Below, in pieces: positions 1 through 5,869 of a stretch of 16,951 nt of DNA. The translations under genes were made by a program, and so were the position numbers. The notes beneath the pieces are model-generated. The model ran no database searches. It was not told where the DNA came from and saw nothing but the letters and a program-made list of their open reading frames with translations. The stretch's first letter is position 1. Each line of letters starts with the position of its first letter. Source of the stretch: CAZETJ01 sp964514575 (GTDB lineage: Bacteria > Patescibacteriota > Saccharimonadia > Saccharimonadales > UBA10212); the NCBI GenBank assembly GCA_964514575.1, contig CAZETJ010000014.1, positions 1 to 16,951 of the forward strand. Reading direction: 5' to 3'.

Positions 1-36
1 CTGTACTTTTAACAAAGATTTTAAACTGTAACAAAG

Positions 37-1416
37 TTACTTTTCTTCTTCGGATTCTGATTTTTTAGACTCGGAATGATGCTTGGGCTCATCTGGTTTC
101 TCGCTCTCAGACTGGTCAGGCTCGCCTTCTTGCTGGTCATCATCCACCTTAGCGTGCGATAGGTCATCGGATTTAGGACTGCCGCCGGGGCGGATACCAA
201 ATGCCCGGCGCAGGAACGATGGACGTTCCAAATCTTGTTCGGCTTCGGTGTCACCAGCAGGTCCGTTGACATCATCTGTCAGAGTCCAGATATTGGGGGT
301 CTCGTCGCTATGGAAGTCGTGGGCAGTCGTTTCTACTGGCTCGCTAATATCCATATCGAGGCCGGCCATAGTTTCCTCATCAATTTTCTGCTCAGGTACG
401 GCTGGCTCTTCGGTAGCCTGGCGGATTAACTCCGCGGTTTTTCGGTCTCGGCTAGCAAAGTAAGACGCCTCAAAACCAGTGGCCACTACGGTCACAATTA
501 TTTCACCTTCCAGATCCGGATTTATGCTGGCGCCAAAGATAATATTGGCTTCTGGATCGGCCGCGGCGGTAATGGTCTCGGCCACGGTGTTAATCTCGTG
601 CATGCTCATATCCGAGCCGCCAATAACGTTAAATAGGACGCCGCGGGCGCCGTCAATTGATACTTCCAATAGCGGCGAGCCAATAGCTTGCTGAGCAGCC
701 TCGACGGCCCGGTTTTCACCGCTGGCACGACCGATACCCATTAGAGCGGAGCCGGCGTCAGCCATAACAGTCTTAACATCAGCGAAGTCTAGATTGACTA
801 GGCCGTGGACAGTAATCAGATCCGATATGCCCTGCACTCCTTGGCGTAGAACATCGTCAGCTACCTTAAAGGCCTCCAATAGAGGTGTCCGCTTGTCGAT
901 AGTCTGGAGCAAACGGTCGTTGGGAATAACAATCAGTGTGTCGACTTGGGCGCGTAACCGCTCGATAGCCGTATCAGCATTACGGCGGCGTTTCTCGCCT
1001 TCAAAGGCAAATGGTTTAGTGGAGAAACCAATCACTAGTGCTCCCGCCTCGCGGGCGGCTTGAGCGACCAGATAGCCAGCCCCGCTGCCTGTTCCACCGC
1101 CGGCGCCGATAGTTACGAAGACCATATCGGCCCCCTCAACAGCCTTCTTGATCTCATCGATAGACTCTTTAGCGGCTTTTTCGCCGAGCTCCGGGTCGGC
1201 TCCGGCGCCCAAACCGTGGGTGGTGTTCTCGCCAATGTGAATCTTCTCGTTAGCTTTGGAAAAATGGAGCGCCTGGGCATCGGTATTAATCGCGACAAAA
1301 TCGACGCTAGTTATGCCAGCATCAACCATGCGGTTAACAGCCGCCCCGCCGGCACCACCCACGCCAACTACTTTAATTCTGGCAAACGTTTCGATCGCGG
1401 GTTCAACCTGCGGCAT
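37..1416 (-). CDS. ftsZ: cell division protein FtsZ
   Basis: Tubulin-like GTPase that polymerises into the cytoplasmic Z ring at the division site. The 459-residue product has the FtsZ nucleotide-binding fold from about residue 13. GGAGGAAVNRM lies near residues 20-30, the tubulin signature GAGGGTGSGAG at 104-114, and the T7 synergy loop NLDFADV at 208-214 with the catalytic aspartates. The globular core ends near residue 320, and a linker rich in E, D and T follows. A conserved C-terminal peptide (RPSFLRRAFG, about 398-407), the family's usual docking site for FtsA, is present. It is not terminal: about 50 more residues, very rich in E, D, S and K, follow it. The start is an ATG with GGAG 12 bases upstream. 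The gene lies downstream of ftsA in the usual order but has its own predicted promoter in the 113-base gap. Identity is certain; the role of the tail is unknown. Confidence 0.98.
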   Translation of the reverse strand: MPQVEPAIETFARIKVVGVGGAGGAAVNRMVDAGITSVDFVAINTDAQALHFSKANEKIHIGENTTHGLGAGADPELGEKAAKESIDEIKKAVEGADMVFVTIGAGGGTGSGAGYLVAQAAREAGALVIGFSTKPFAFEGEKRRRNADTAIERLRAQVDTLIVIPNDRLLQTIDKRTPLLEAFKVADDVLRQGVQGISDLITVHGLVNLDFADVKTVMADAGSALMGIGRASGENRAVEAAQQAIGSPLLEVSIDGARGVLFNVIGGSDMSMHEINTVAETITAAADPEANIIFGASINPDLEGEIIVTVVATGFEASYFASRDRKTAELIRQATEEPAVPEQKIDEETMAGLDMDISEPVETTAHDFHSDETPNIWTLTDDVNGPAGDTEAEQDLERPSFLRRAFGIRPGGSPKSDDLSHAKVDDDQQEGEPDQSESEKPDEPKHHSESKKSESEEEK

Positions 1417-1449
1417 AGCCTAAAAACACTCCACTTAAATTATGCATTC

Positions 1450-1479
1450 ATTATAAGCAACAAGCCGAATTGAATGCAA
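1450..1479 (-). promoter_or_regulatory. predicted sigma70-type promoter of ftsZ
   Basis: On the minus strand, TTGCAT (1474-1479) and TATAAT (1450-1455) are separated by 18 bases. Initiation would fall near 1443, giving a leader of about 27 bases with GGAG before the ftsZ ATG. The -10 is perfect and the -35 matches at three of six positions. This would let ftsZ be expressed separately from ftsA. Confidence 0.6.
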
Positions 1480-1506
1480 TTAATACTCGGGCTTAAATTG
1501 GCCTTC

Positions 1507-1523
1507 ATTTTATTGAATAAAAT
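1507..1523 (-). other. AT-only palindrome just after the ftsA stop codon
   Basis: ATTTTATT and AATAAAAT flank a single central base, so the site is a perfect 17-base inverted repeat that starts 6 bases past the ftsA stop. It has no G-C pairs in the stem, so it would make a weak terminator. It could be a protein-binding site or only AT-rich intergenic sequence. Confidence 0.3.
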
Positions 1524-1529
1524 TTGTGG

Positions 1530-2777
1530 CTATTGCTTCTTTGGTCTGCGCAGGCGCTTAATAAAACTGCTCAGAGGCTCGCTAACAGATTGGATTAGGC
1601 CGCTCGTGCCCTCCATGAAGGCCACTGGTTGGGCTGGGCCAAGATACATATCCAGTAACATCAAGCCAGCCGCTGGCGCGAACTCCAGCTCATCCAGACC
1701 ATCGACGACCCTAGCTATGTGCTTCCACGAACCATGCCGAGCCGGCAATTCTAGTGTGTCGCGGGTGAATTCCACTATGCCCGGCAGCTTGGCACTGCCA
1801 CCCGCCAACACCACTCCGCCCGGCAACTTTTTGGAACGATGAATTTTCTTAAGTTCTTTGTCAACGTATTCCAAAATTTCTTCAACCCGGGCTTCGATAA
1901 TAATGCGCATCATGTCCCGATCGAAGCGGTGCGTCTGGCCGCCCTGGACCAAGCTGACTTGACCGTTAGCATTCTTGGACAAGGAGGCGTGCTTTATCTT
2001 AACCTCTTCGGCAATCTCCAGATCAGTCTTAAGCCCAATGGCTAAGTCGTTCGTAATATGGATACCGCCCATCGGTATCACGGCGATGTGCTCTACTTCG
2101 CCGTCTTCGATCACTATCATATTGGTAGTCGCCGCACCTATATCTAGTACGACCACCCCTGATTCTTTGAGTTTTCTGTCTAAGACCGCCTCGGCCACCG
2201 CTAAACTGCTAACAGTGCGGTGAGAAGCGCTAAGCTCAGCCTGTTCCAAGGCCTGATCCAGGCTACGTAATGCCGGCGTAGACGCTGTCAGGATATGGGT
2301 ATCAACTTCTAGGCGTACGCCGTGCATACCCACGGGATCTTTGATATTCTCTTGTCCGTCAAGGTGATAGTTCTTGGCAAAGACCTGGATGATCTCGAAG
2401 TTGGGCGGCAAATTAACAATAGCCGCCGCTTCCTCAACACGCATCCGATCTTCATTAGTTATAATCCGATCGGTCGAGCTAATGGCAATAATGCCTTTGG
2501 AATTTAGCCCTTGCACGTGAGAGCCGTTGACATTGACCGTGGCGGCTTTAATCTCGCGGCCGCTCATCCGCTCAGCCTCCGAAACAGCGCTAACGATTGC
2601 CTGCGCGACTTCCTCGGTGCGAGAAACATTACCCTTGCGCATGCCGGTGTTCTCGGCTTTGCCAAAACCAATAATGCTCGGGAGACTATTGTCGCCGGTT
2701 AACTCGCCAACCACGCACCGGACCGCCGCGGTACCGATGTCTAAGCCGATAAAGTAGCTGTGTTTTTCTTCTGACAT
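1530..2777 (-). CDS. ftsA: cell division protein FtsA
   Basis: Actin-like ATPase that tethers FtsZ filaments to the cytoplasmic membrane and recruits later divisome proteins. The 415-residue length is normal for the family. The phosphate-1 motif GLDIGTAAVR lies at 11-20, the SHS2/1C subdomain at roughly 85-165, the phosphate-2 motif VLDIGAATTN at 210-219 and the adenosine motif VVLAGGSAK at 322-330. The last 20 or so residues (about 392-412, with SGLIQS and SSFIKRLRR) form a plausible amphipathic helix with a basic end, matching the membrane-targeting helix of FtsA. The start is an ATG about 20 bases past the predicted transcription start, with no strong Shine-Dalgarno. It sits upstream of ftsZ, its partner. 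No murein or ftsQ genes are adjacent, unlike the dcw cluster of many bacteria. Confidence 0.97.
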   Translation of the reverse strand: MSEEKHSYFIGLDIGTAAVRCVVGELTGDNSLPSIIGFGKAENTGMRKGNVSRTEEVAQAIVSAVSEAERMSGREIKAATVNVNGSHVQGLNSKGIIAISSTDRIITNEDRMRVEEAAAIVNLPPNFEIIQVFAKNYHLDGQENIKDPVGMHGVRLEVDTHILTASTPALRSLDQALEQAELSASHRTVSSLAVAEAVLDRKLKESGVVVLDIGAATTNMIVIEDGEVEHIAVIPMGGIHITNDLAIGLKTDLEIAEEVKIKHASLSKNANGQVSLVQGGQTHRFDRDMMRIIIEARVEEILEYVDKELKKIHRSKKLPGGVVLAGGSAKLPGIVEFTRDTLELPARHGSWKHIARVVDGLDELEFAPAAGLMLLDMYLGPAQPVAFMEGTSGLIQSVSEPLSSFIKRLRRPKKQ

Positions 2778-2801
2778 TTTATGTTTTAACTATACACCTG
2801 C

Positions 2802-2830
2802 AGTATAACGCTAGAGGTTAAGGCAAGCAA
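2802..2830 (-). promoter_or_regulatory. predicted sigma70-type promoter of ftsA
   Basis: TTGCTT (2825-2830) and TATACT (2802-2807) on the minus strand are 17 bases apart, the optimal spacing. The site fills the 58-base gap between the 196-aa gene and ftsA. Initiation near 2795 would give a leader of about 18 bases. Confidence 0.65.
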
Positions 2831-2835
2831 GGAGC

Positions 2836-3426
2836 CTAAGATTCTTGGCGGACGATTGGCTCGGCAGTTTTAAGCAACCTCATTAGGTTAACGATCTCTT
2901 CGTTAGACACATCATACATGCCCATCTTCCAATCCATTTCTCTGCCTTGTGATAAATATCTATGAGCCGCCTCAGCCTCTTCTTGGGTAAGAGACGAATC
3001 CTCGTATCCAGCATCAGCGTCTGCCTCGCTGATGTTATTCCCATCAACTTCCATAAATGAATGGGTATTAACTTCCATCTCGTCTCCTCTTATAAAAAAA
3101 CTCCTTCTGATTGCATGAGTCATGTCATTTTTATCTTTTATGCGTTCGACTGTTGATATTAATGTGTCAGTTTCATCCCCAGAACTATGAAAGTAGGTTG
3201 TAATGTGGGCTTCTTTTTCATCAATCAGCTTATAATGAGCTTCTCGTCTAGCTCTGTCATAGCCATCGCCATCTTCGTCGAGAACCGGCTCTCGGGCAGT
3301 CATTTCTCGGGCAAGCTTTTTCAATTTTTCTACTGTTTCTGGGGATGGTTTTTCAGCCTTTGCTGTGTCGATTTTGCCGACTAACTCATCAACAGTTGCG
3401 GGAATTTCTGGTATTTCTTCGCTCAT
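2836..3426 (-). CDS. hypothetical acidic protein, 196 aa
   Basis: I do not recognise this protein. It is hydrophilic and strongly acidic, with no signal peptide, membrane segment or cysteine. It is probably cytoplasmic and largely helical: charged heptad-like stretches lie at about 27-45 and 61-75, and a Q/E/A-rich helix near 147-158. An aspartate-rich stretch, DEDGDGYD, sits at 50-57. The C-terminal third ends in a predicted amphipathic helix (about 172-187). The start is an ATG preceded by a T-rich tract with no good Shine-Dalgarno; a TATAAT lies about 30 bases upstream. The gene lies between map and ftsA on the same strand but has its own promoter signal, and its DNA looks AT-richer than its neighbours, so it may be lineage-specific. 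Coding is supported by the long open frame and the fit of flanking promoters. Confidence 0.75.
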   Translation of the reverse strand: MSEEIPEIPATVDELVGKIDTAKAEKPSPETVEKLKKLAREMTAREPVLDEDGDGYDRARREAHYKLIDEKEAHITTYFHSSGDETDTLISTVERIKDKNDMTHAIRRSFFIRGDEMEVNTHSFMEVDGNNISEADADAGYEDSSLTQEEAEAAHRYLSQGREMDWKMGMYDVSNEEIVNLMRLLKTAEPIVRQES

Positions 3427-3456
3427 TTTTTATTTTTTTTAAACTACTTTGAATTT

Positions 3457-3462
3457 ATTATA
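3457..3462 (-). promoter_or_regulatory. -10 element for the 196-aa hypothetical gene
   Basis: A perfect TATAAT on the minus strand lies 30 bases before the ATG. No convincing -35 sits at 16-18 bases; the TTGACT at 3475-3480 is only 12 bases away, which is too close. The element lies in the 55-base gap after map. Confidence 0.45.
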
Positions 3463-3481
3463 CTTATGTTTAGAAGTCAAT

Positions 3482-4234
3482 CTAGGCTTGAGTAAGGATT
3501 TCTGCGCCATCGTCGGTAATCAAAACTGTGTGCTCGAAATGGGCGCCGAGAGAGCCGTCGGCCATCTCTACCGTCCAGCCGTCTTTGGCAATTTTTATAT
3601 GCCAATCGCCGAGGGATGCCATCGGCTCAATAGCGATCGTTGCCCCGGCGTGTAACACCGGGCCGGTGCCAGCAACACCGTAATTTGGCACATTAGGTGG
3701 CTCGTGAATACCGTGCCCGACTCCGTGCCCGACCAAGTCGCGGATAATTCCAAGCTCATACTTTTCTAACGTGCTTTGAGCCGCAGCCGAAATATCGCCG
3801 ACCCTAGTACCATCGCCGTGAATAGCCGCAATAGCATCCTCTAAAGCCCTTCTGGTGCCTTCTAGCAAGCGCTTGGTGTCCGATGGAGGTTCTTTATCGC
3901 CAGCTACAACAGTGATAGCAGAATCAACGACCAAACCTTTGCTGGCTAGCGTTAGATCCAGTTTAACCACATCGCCTTCTTTAAAGGCTTCACTGCTTGG
4001 AACACCGTGGACTATGGCTTGATTAACGGATATACAAATCACATCGCTAAAACCTTCGTAACCGAGAACTATGGGCGTAAGACCGGCGGCCTTTATCTTT
4101 TCGGCGGCCAAGTTGGCGATATCTTTTGGATTTTTGCCTGGTTGCACTTCTCTCGCTAATTCGCTAAGCATTTTGGCCAGCAGTTTACCGGCGTTGCGCA
4201 TAATTTTGATTTCTTGAGGAGTTTTAGGAGTCAT
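3482..4234 (-). CDS. map: methionine aminopeptidase, type I
   Basis: Dinuclear-metal enzyme that removes the initiator methionine from nascent proteins after deformylation. The 250-residue length is typical of the short bacterial type I form, with no SH3-like N-terminal extension. All metal ligands of the pita-bread fold are visible: D93 (KLDLTL), D104 (VVDSAI), H170 (in GHGVGHG), E203 (IEPMA) and E234 (HFEHT). The substrate-side H76 is in IVHGVP. The start is an ATG whose A and T are part of the adk stop (ATGA, 4-base overlap), and GGGAGTGG lies upstream within adk. It is the last gene of rpsU-yqeY-adk-map. Its product acts after Def, encoded at 7862-8434 in this window. Confidence 0.97.
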   Translation of the reverse strand: MTPKTPQEIKIMRNAGKLLAKMLSELAREVQPGKNPKDIANLAAEKIKAAGLTPIVLGYEGFSDVICISVNQAIVHGVPSSEAFKEGDVVKLDLTLASKGLVVDSAITVVAGDKEPPSDTKRLLEGTRRALEDAIAAIHGDGTRVGDISAAAQSTLEKYELGIIRDLVGHGVGHGIHEPPNVPNYGVAGTGPVLHAGATIAIEPMASLGDWHIKIAKDGWTVEMADGSLGAHFEHTVLITDDGAEILTQA

Positions 4235-4773
4235 CTGTCCACTCCCAGAGCCTGGCGGACACGCCCAGCAACCTCTTCGACTGTACCATTAGCATCAACC
4301 TCATGGACAGCTATACCCTGGTCTCTTAAATAAGCCAGAATTGGCAAGACAGTTTCTTCGTACTCTATAAAACGATTGGCCGTAGCTTCTTCGGTGTCGT
4401 CTGAGCGACCGCGCTTCAATAACCGCTCCTTAGCAGCCGCTTGATCCATCTGCAGATGGATGACACCGCTCATCATAATCTCGCCATCCTTGGCTTTCTC
4501 GACCATCCATTCAGCTTGAGCCAAAGTCCGTGGCGTACCATCGACCACGCATTCGTTCTTGTCGGCCTTTTCGGCTTTTAATTTTAAGCCCAGCAGGCTC
4601 AGCGTCGTGTCATCGTCGATTATCTTTCCCTGTAGCATCTCTTTGTGGGCTTCACCGGTTAGGTGTGCTCGAAGCAAGCCGCCCATGGAAATCCAAGGAC
4701 AATGTAGGTTGTCCGCCAATAGCCGCCCCTGGGTACTTTTGCCGGAGCCCGCCACCCCCAGCACGTTTATCAT
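4231..4773 (-). CDS. adk: adenylate kinase family protein, short lidless form
   Basis: P-loop nucleoside-monophosphate kinase, most likely ATP + AMP to 2 ADP, cytoplasmic. The 180-residue product has the P-loop GVAGSGKST (6-14), the DGTPRT motif (78-83; DGFPRT in most adenylate kinases), the LID arginines in LLKRGRS (118-124) and a further arginine at 134. There is no room for the zinc-binding LID insertion, so this is the short form. The AMP-site segment is unusual: the common TGD(M/L)LR reads SMGGLLR (29-35), so the threonine and aspartate are replaced. Another NMP kinase specificity is therefore possible. The ATG overlaps the yqeY stop by 4 bases and the stop overlaps the map ATG by 4 bases. 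Adjacency of adk and map is a classic ribosomal-operon pairing and supports the name. Confidence 0.88.
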   Translation of the reverse strand: MINVLGVAGSGKSTQGRLLADNLHCPWISMGGLLRAHLTGEAHKEMLQGKIIDDDTTLSLLGLKLKAEKADKNECVVDGTPRTLAQAEWMVEKAKDGEIMMSGVIHLQMDQAAAKERLLKRGRSDDTEEATANRFIEYEETVLPILAYLRDQGIAVHEVDANGTVEEVAGRVRQALGVDR

Positions 4774-5216
4774 TGCAGCTTCTCTTTTACTAAACGGGCG
4801 ATGGTACTGCCCTCGGCCGAAGGCCCCAGTTTGGCTCGTACAGCCCCGATAACTCTTCCGAGGTCAGCCGGCGAGCTAGCTCCCAATTCTTTGATAGCCA
4901 CTTCGACCGCCTGGCTGATCTCCTCTTCGGAGAGCTGGGCCGGTAAATAAACGTCTATGATCTCTTTTTCGGATAGCTCGGTGGCCGCTCGTTGCTCTTC
5001 CCCAGCTTGTTTATATAAATCGGCGGCTTCTTGGCGTTTCTTGGCTTCGCGGCTCAGAACCTGCTGCATCTGCTCATCGCTTAGCCCAGTTTCTCGGGCA
5101 TTTTTGGCGATTACTTCGTTTAGAAGAGCGCTTTTTAGACCTCTCAGAGTCTCCGCCTTGGCTTTATCGCCGGCGAGTAACGCTGACTTCAGATCCGCCT
5201 CGATCTTTTCCTGCAT
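4770..5216 (-). CDS. yqeY: GatB/YqeY domain protein
   Basis: Small all-helical cytoplasmic protein homologous to the C-terminal tRNA-binding tail of the GatB subunit of tRNA-dependent amidotransferase. Its cellular role is not firmly established. The 148-residue length is normal. The N-terminal helices (TLRGLKSALLNE, about 23-34), the lysine/arginine-rich middle and the C-terminal helical domain (YLPAQLSEEE near 90-99, and DLGRVIGAVRAKLG near 118-131) follow the family pattern. The ATG lies one base after the rpsU stop, and GAAGG inside the last rpsU codons serves as the ribosome binding site. The rpsU-yqeY pair is a widespread bacterial arrangement. The stop overlaps the adk start by 4 bases. 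Confidence 0.93.
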   Translation of the reverse strand: MQEKIEADLKSALLAGDKAKAETLRGLKSALLNEVIAKNARETGLSDEQMQQVLSREAKKRQEAADLYKQAGEEQRAATELSEKEIIDVYLPAQLSEEEISQAVEVAIKELGASSPADLGRVIGAVRAKLGPSAEGSTIARLVKEKLQ

Positions 5217-5217
5217 A

Positions 5218-5430
5218 CTACCTTCCGAGTTTGAGTTTTTTAATCTTGGCGGCTTTGCGTTCTTGCCTGGATATGGCGCGGGCCCGCCGATCGCGTTTGC
5301 TCACCGGTTTTTCGAAATATTGGCCCTGTTTAGCAGTCGACAAAACGCCGCTTTGGGCTACCTTGCGGCTAAATCGACGCAATAAATTTTCTAGCGACTC
5401 TTTGGAGTCCTTGCGTACAACTTGAATCAT
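5218..5430 (-). CDS. rpsU: 30S ribosomal protein bS21
   Basis: Small very basic protein of the 30S platform that acts during initiation near the Shine-Dalgarno helix. At 70 residues it has the bS21 pattern: an N-terminal strand (IQVVRKDSKESLENLLRRF), then FEKPVSKRDRR and a lysine/arginine-rich tail. It is the first gene of rpsU-yqeY-adk-map. The ATG has AAGG about 13 bases upstream and an extended -10 about 28 bases upstream. Confidence 0.95.
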   Translation of the reverse strand: MIQVVRKDSKESLENLLRRFSRKVAQSGVLSTAKQGQYFEKPVSKRDRRARAISRQERKAAKIKKLKLGR

Positions 5431-5457
5431 AGGAGTTATTCTACCTTAAGTTGTCGA

Positions 5458-5466
5458 ACTATACCA
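5458..5466 (-). promoter_or_regulatory. extended -10 promoter of the rpsU operon
   Basis: The minus strand reads TGGTATAGT, which fits the extended -10 form TGnTATAnT. No good -35 lies at normal spacing, as is usual for extended -10 promoters. Initiation near 5451 would give a leader of about 21 bases. Confidence 0.55.
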
Positions 5467-5487
5467 GATGTAAATAAGCGCCAGACG

Positions 5488-5781
5488 TTAAATTTGAGGG
5501 CGTTTTTGAGCGGCTGCAGCCCGCTGGCTTTTCAATACGATGCTTTGTAGTTCTTTGAATATTGGGAAGTTCTTATTTGTGTAGTAGATCTTGGTGTTAC
5601 TTTGTTTCTCGCTAATCAAAAAGCCGATTTTCTCCAGTCGCTTTAGCTCGCGCTGAATATTGCCAGCATCTTCCTTAATGAGTTTGGCCAGGCCACGAAC
5701 GTGAGTCTTAAAATCGGGATACTTAGCATAGACCACGATTATTTTGCGTCTGACTCTAGAAGTAATAAATGTATCTAACAC
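5488..5781 (-). CDS. small winged-helix DNA-binding protein
   Basis: Probable transcription regulator of 97 residues, cytoplasmic, DNA target unknown. An ArsR/MarR-like winged helix spans about residues 5-77. Helix 1 is SRVRRKIIVVYAKYP, the HTH is GLAKLIKEDAGNIQRELKRL (30-49), and the wing is GFLISEKQSNTKIYYTN. The tail is basic. The start is GTG at 5781 (read as methionine, then LDTFITS), with AAAGGTGG about 5 bases upstream. An in-frame ATG at 5856 would add 25 residues, but it lies upstream of a good promoter whose start site would be near 5808, and the extra residues do not look like a domain. It is divergent from priA across a shared 88-base region. No effector-binding residues are recognisable. 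Confidence 0.85.
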   Translation of the reverse strand: MLDTFITSRVRRKIIVVYAKYPDFKTHVRGLAKLIKEDAGNIQRELKRLEKIGFLISEKQSNTKIYYTNKNFPIFKELQSIVLKSQRAAAAQKRPQI

Positions 5782-5814
5782 CGCACCACCTTTATTGTTA
5801 TTGCCACAACGTAA

Positions 5815-5844
5815 AGTATAGCGCAGGTGCTGATATCTTTGCAA
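5815..5844 (-). promoter_or_regulatory. predicted sigma70-type promoter of the winged-helix gene
   Basis: TTGCAA (5839-5844) and TATACT (5815-5820) on the minus strand are 18 bases apart. Initiation near 5808 gives a leader of about 27 bases with AAAGGTGG before the GTG. This placement is the main reason for rejecting the upstream ATG. Confidence 0.6.
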
Positions 5845-5857
5845 CACCCTTACCATC

Positions 5858-5863
5858 TATAAT
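5858..5863 (+). promoter_or_regulatory. -10 element of priA, leaderless arrangement
   Basis: A perfect TATAAT ends 6 bases before the priA ATG, so initiation would fall on or next to the A of the start codon. No consensus -35 sits at 16-18 bases. The palindromic TTGCAA at 5839-5844 is the -35 of the opposite gene and is only 14 bases away on this strand. Confidence 0.6.
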
Positions 5864-5869
5864 AAGGCT

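Noticed and set aside
28..40. Hairpin GTAAC-TTT-GTTAC at the ftsZ stop codon as a terminator
   Set aside because: Five weak pairs and no T-tract right after it; the true terminator may lie beyond the left edge.
3256..3279. EF-hand calcium loop in the 196-aa protein (DEDGDGYD)
   Set aside because: The hydrophobic residue at position 8 and the glutamate at position 12 of an EF-hand loop are both missing.
5782..5856. Upstream ATG at 5856 as the start of the winged-helix gene (25 extra residues)
   Set aside because: It lies upstream of the -35 of the only good promoter, and the GTG at 5781 has AAAGGTGG at close spacing.
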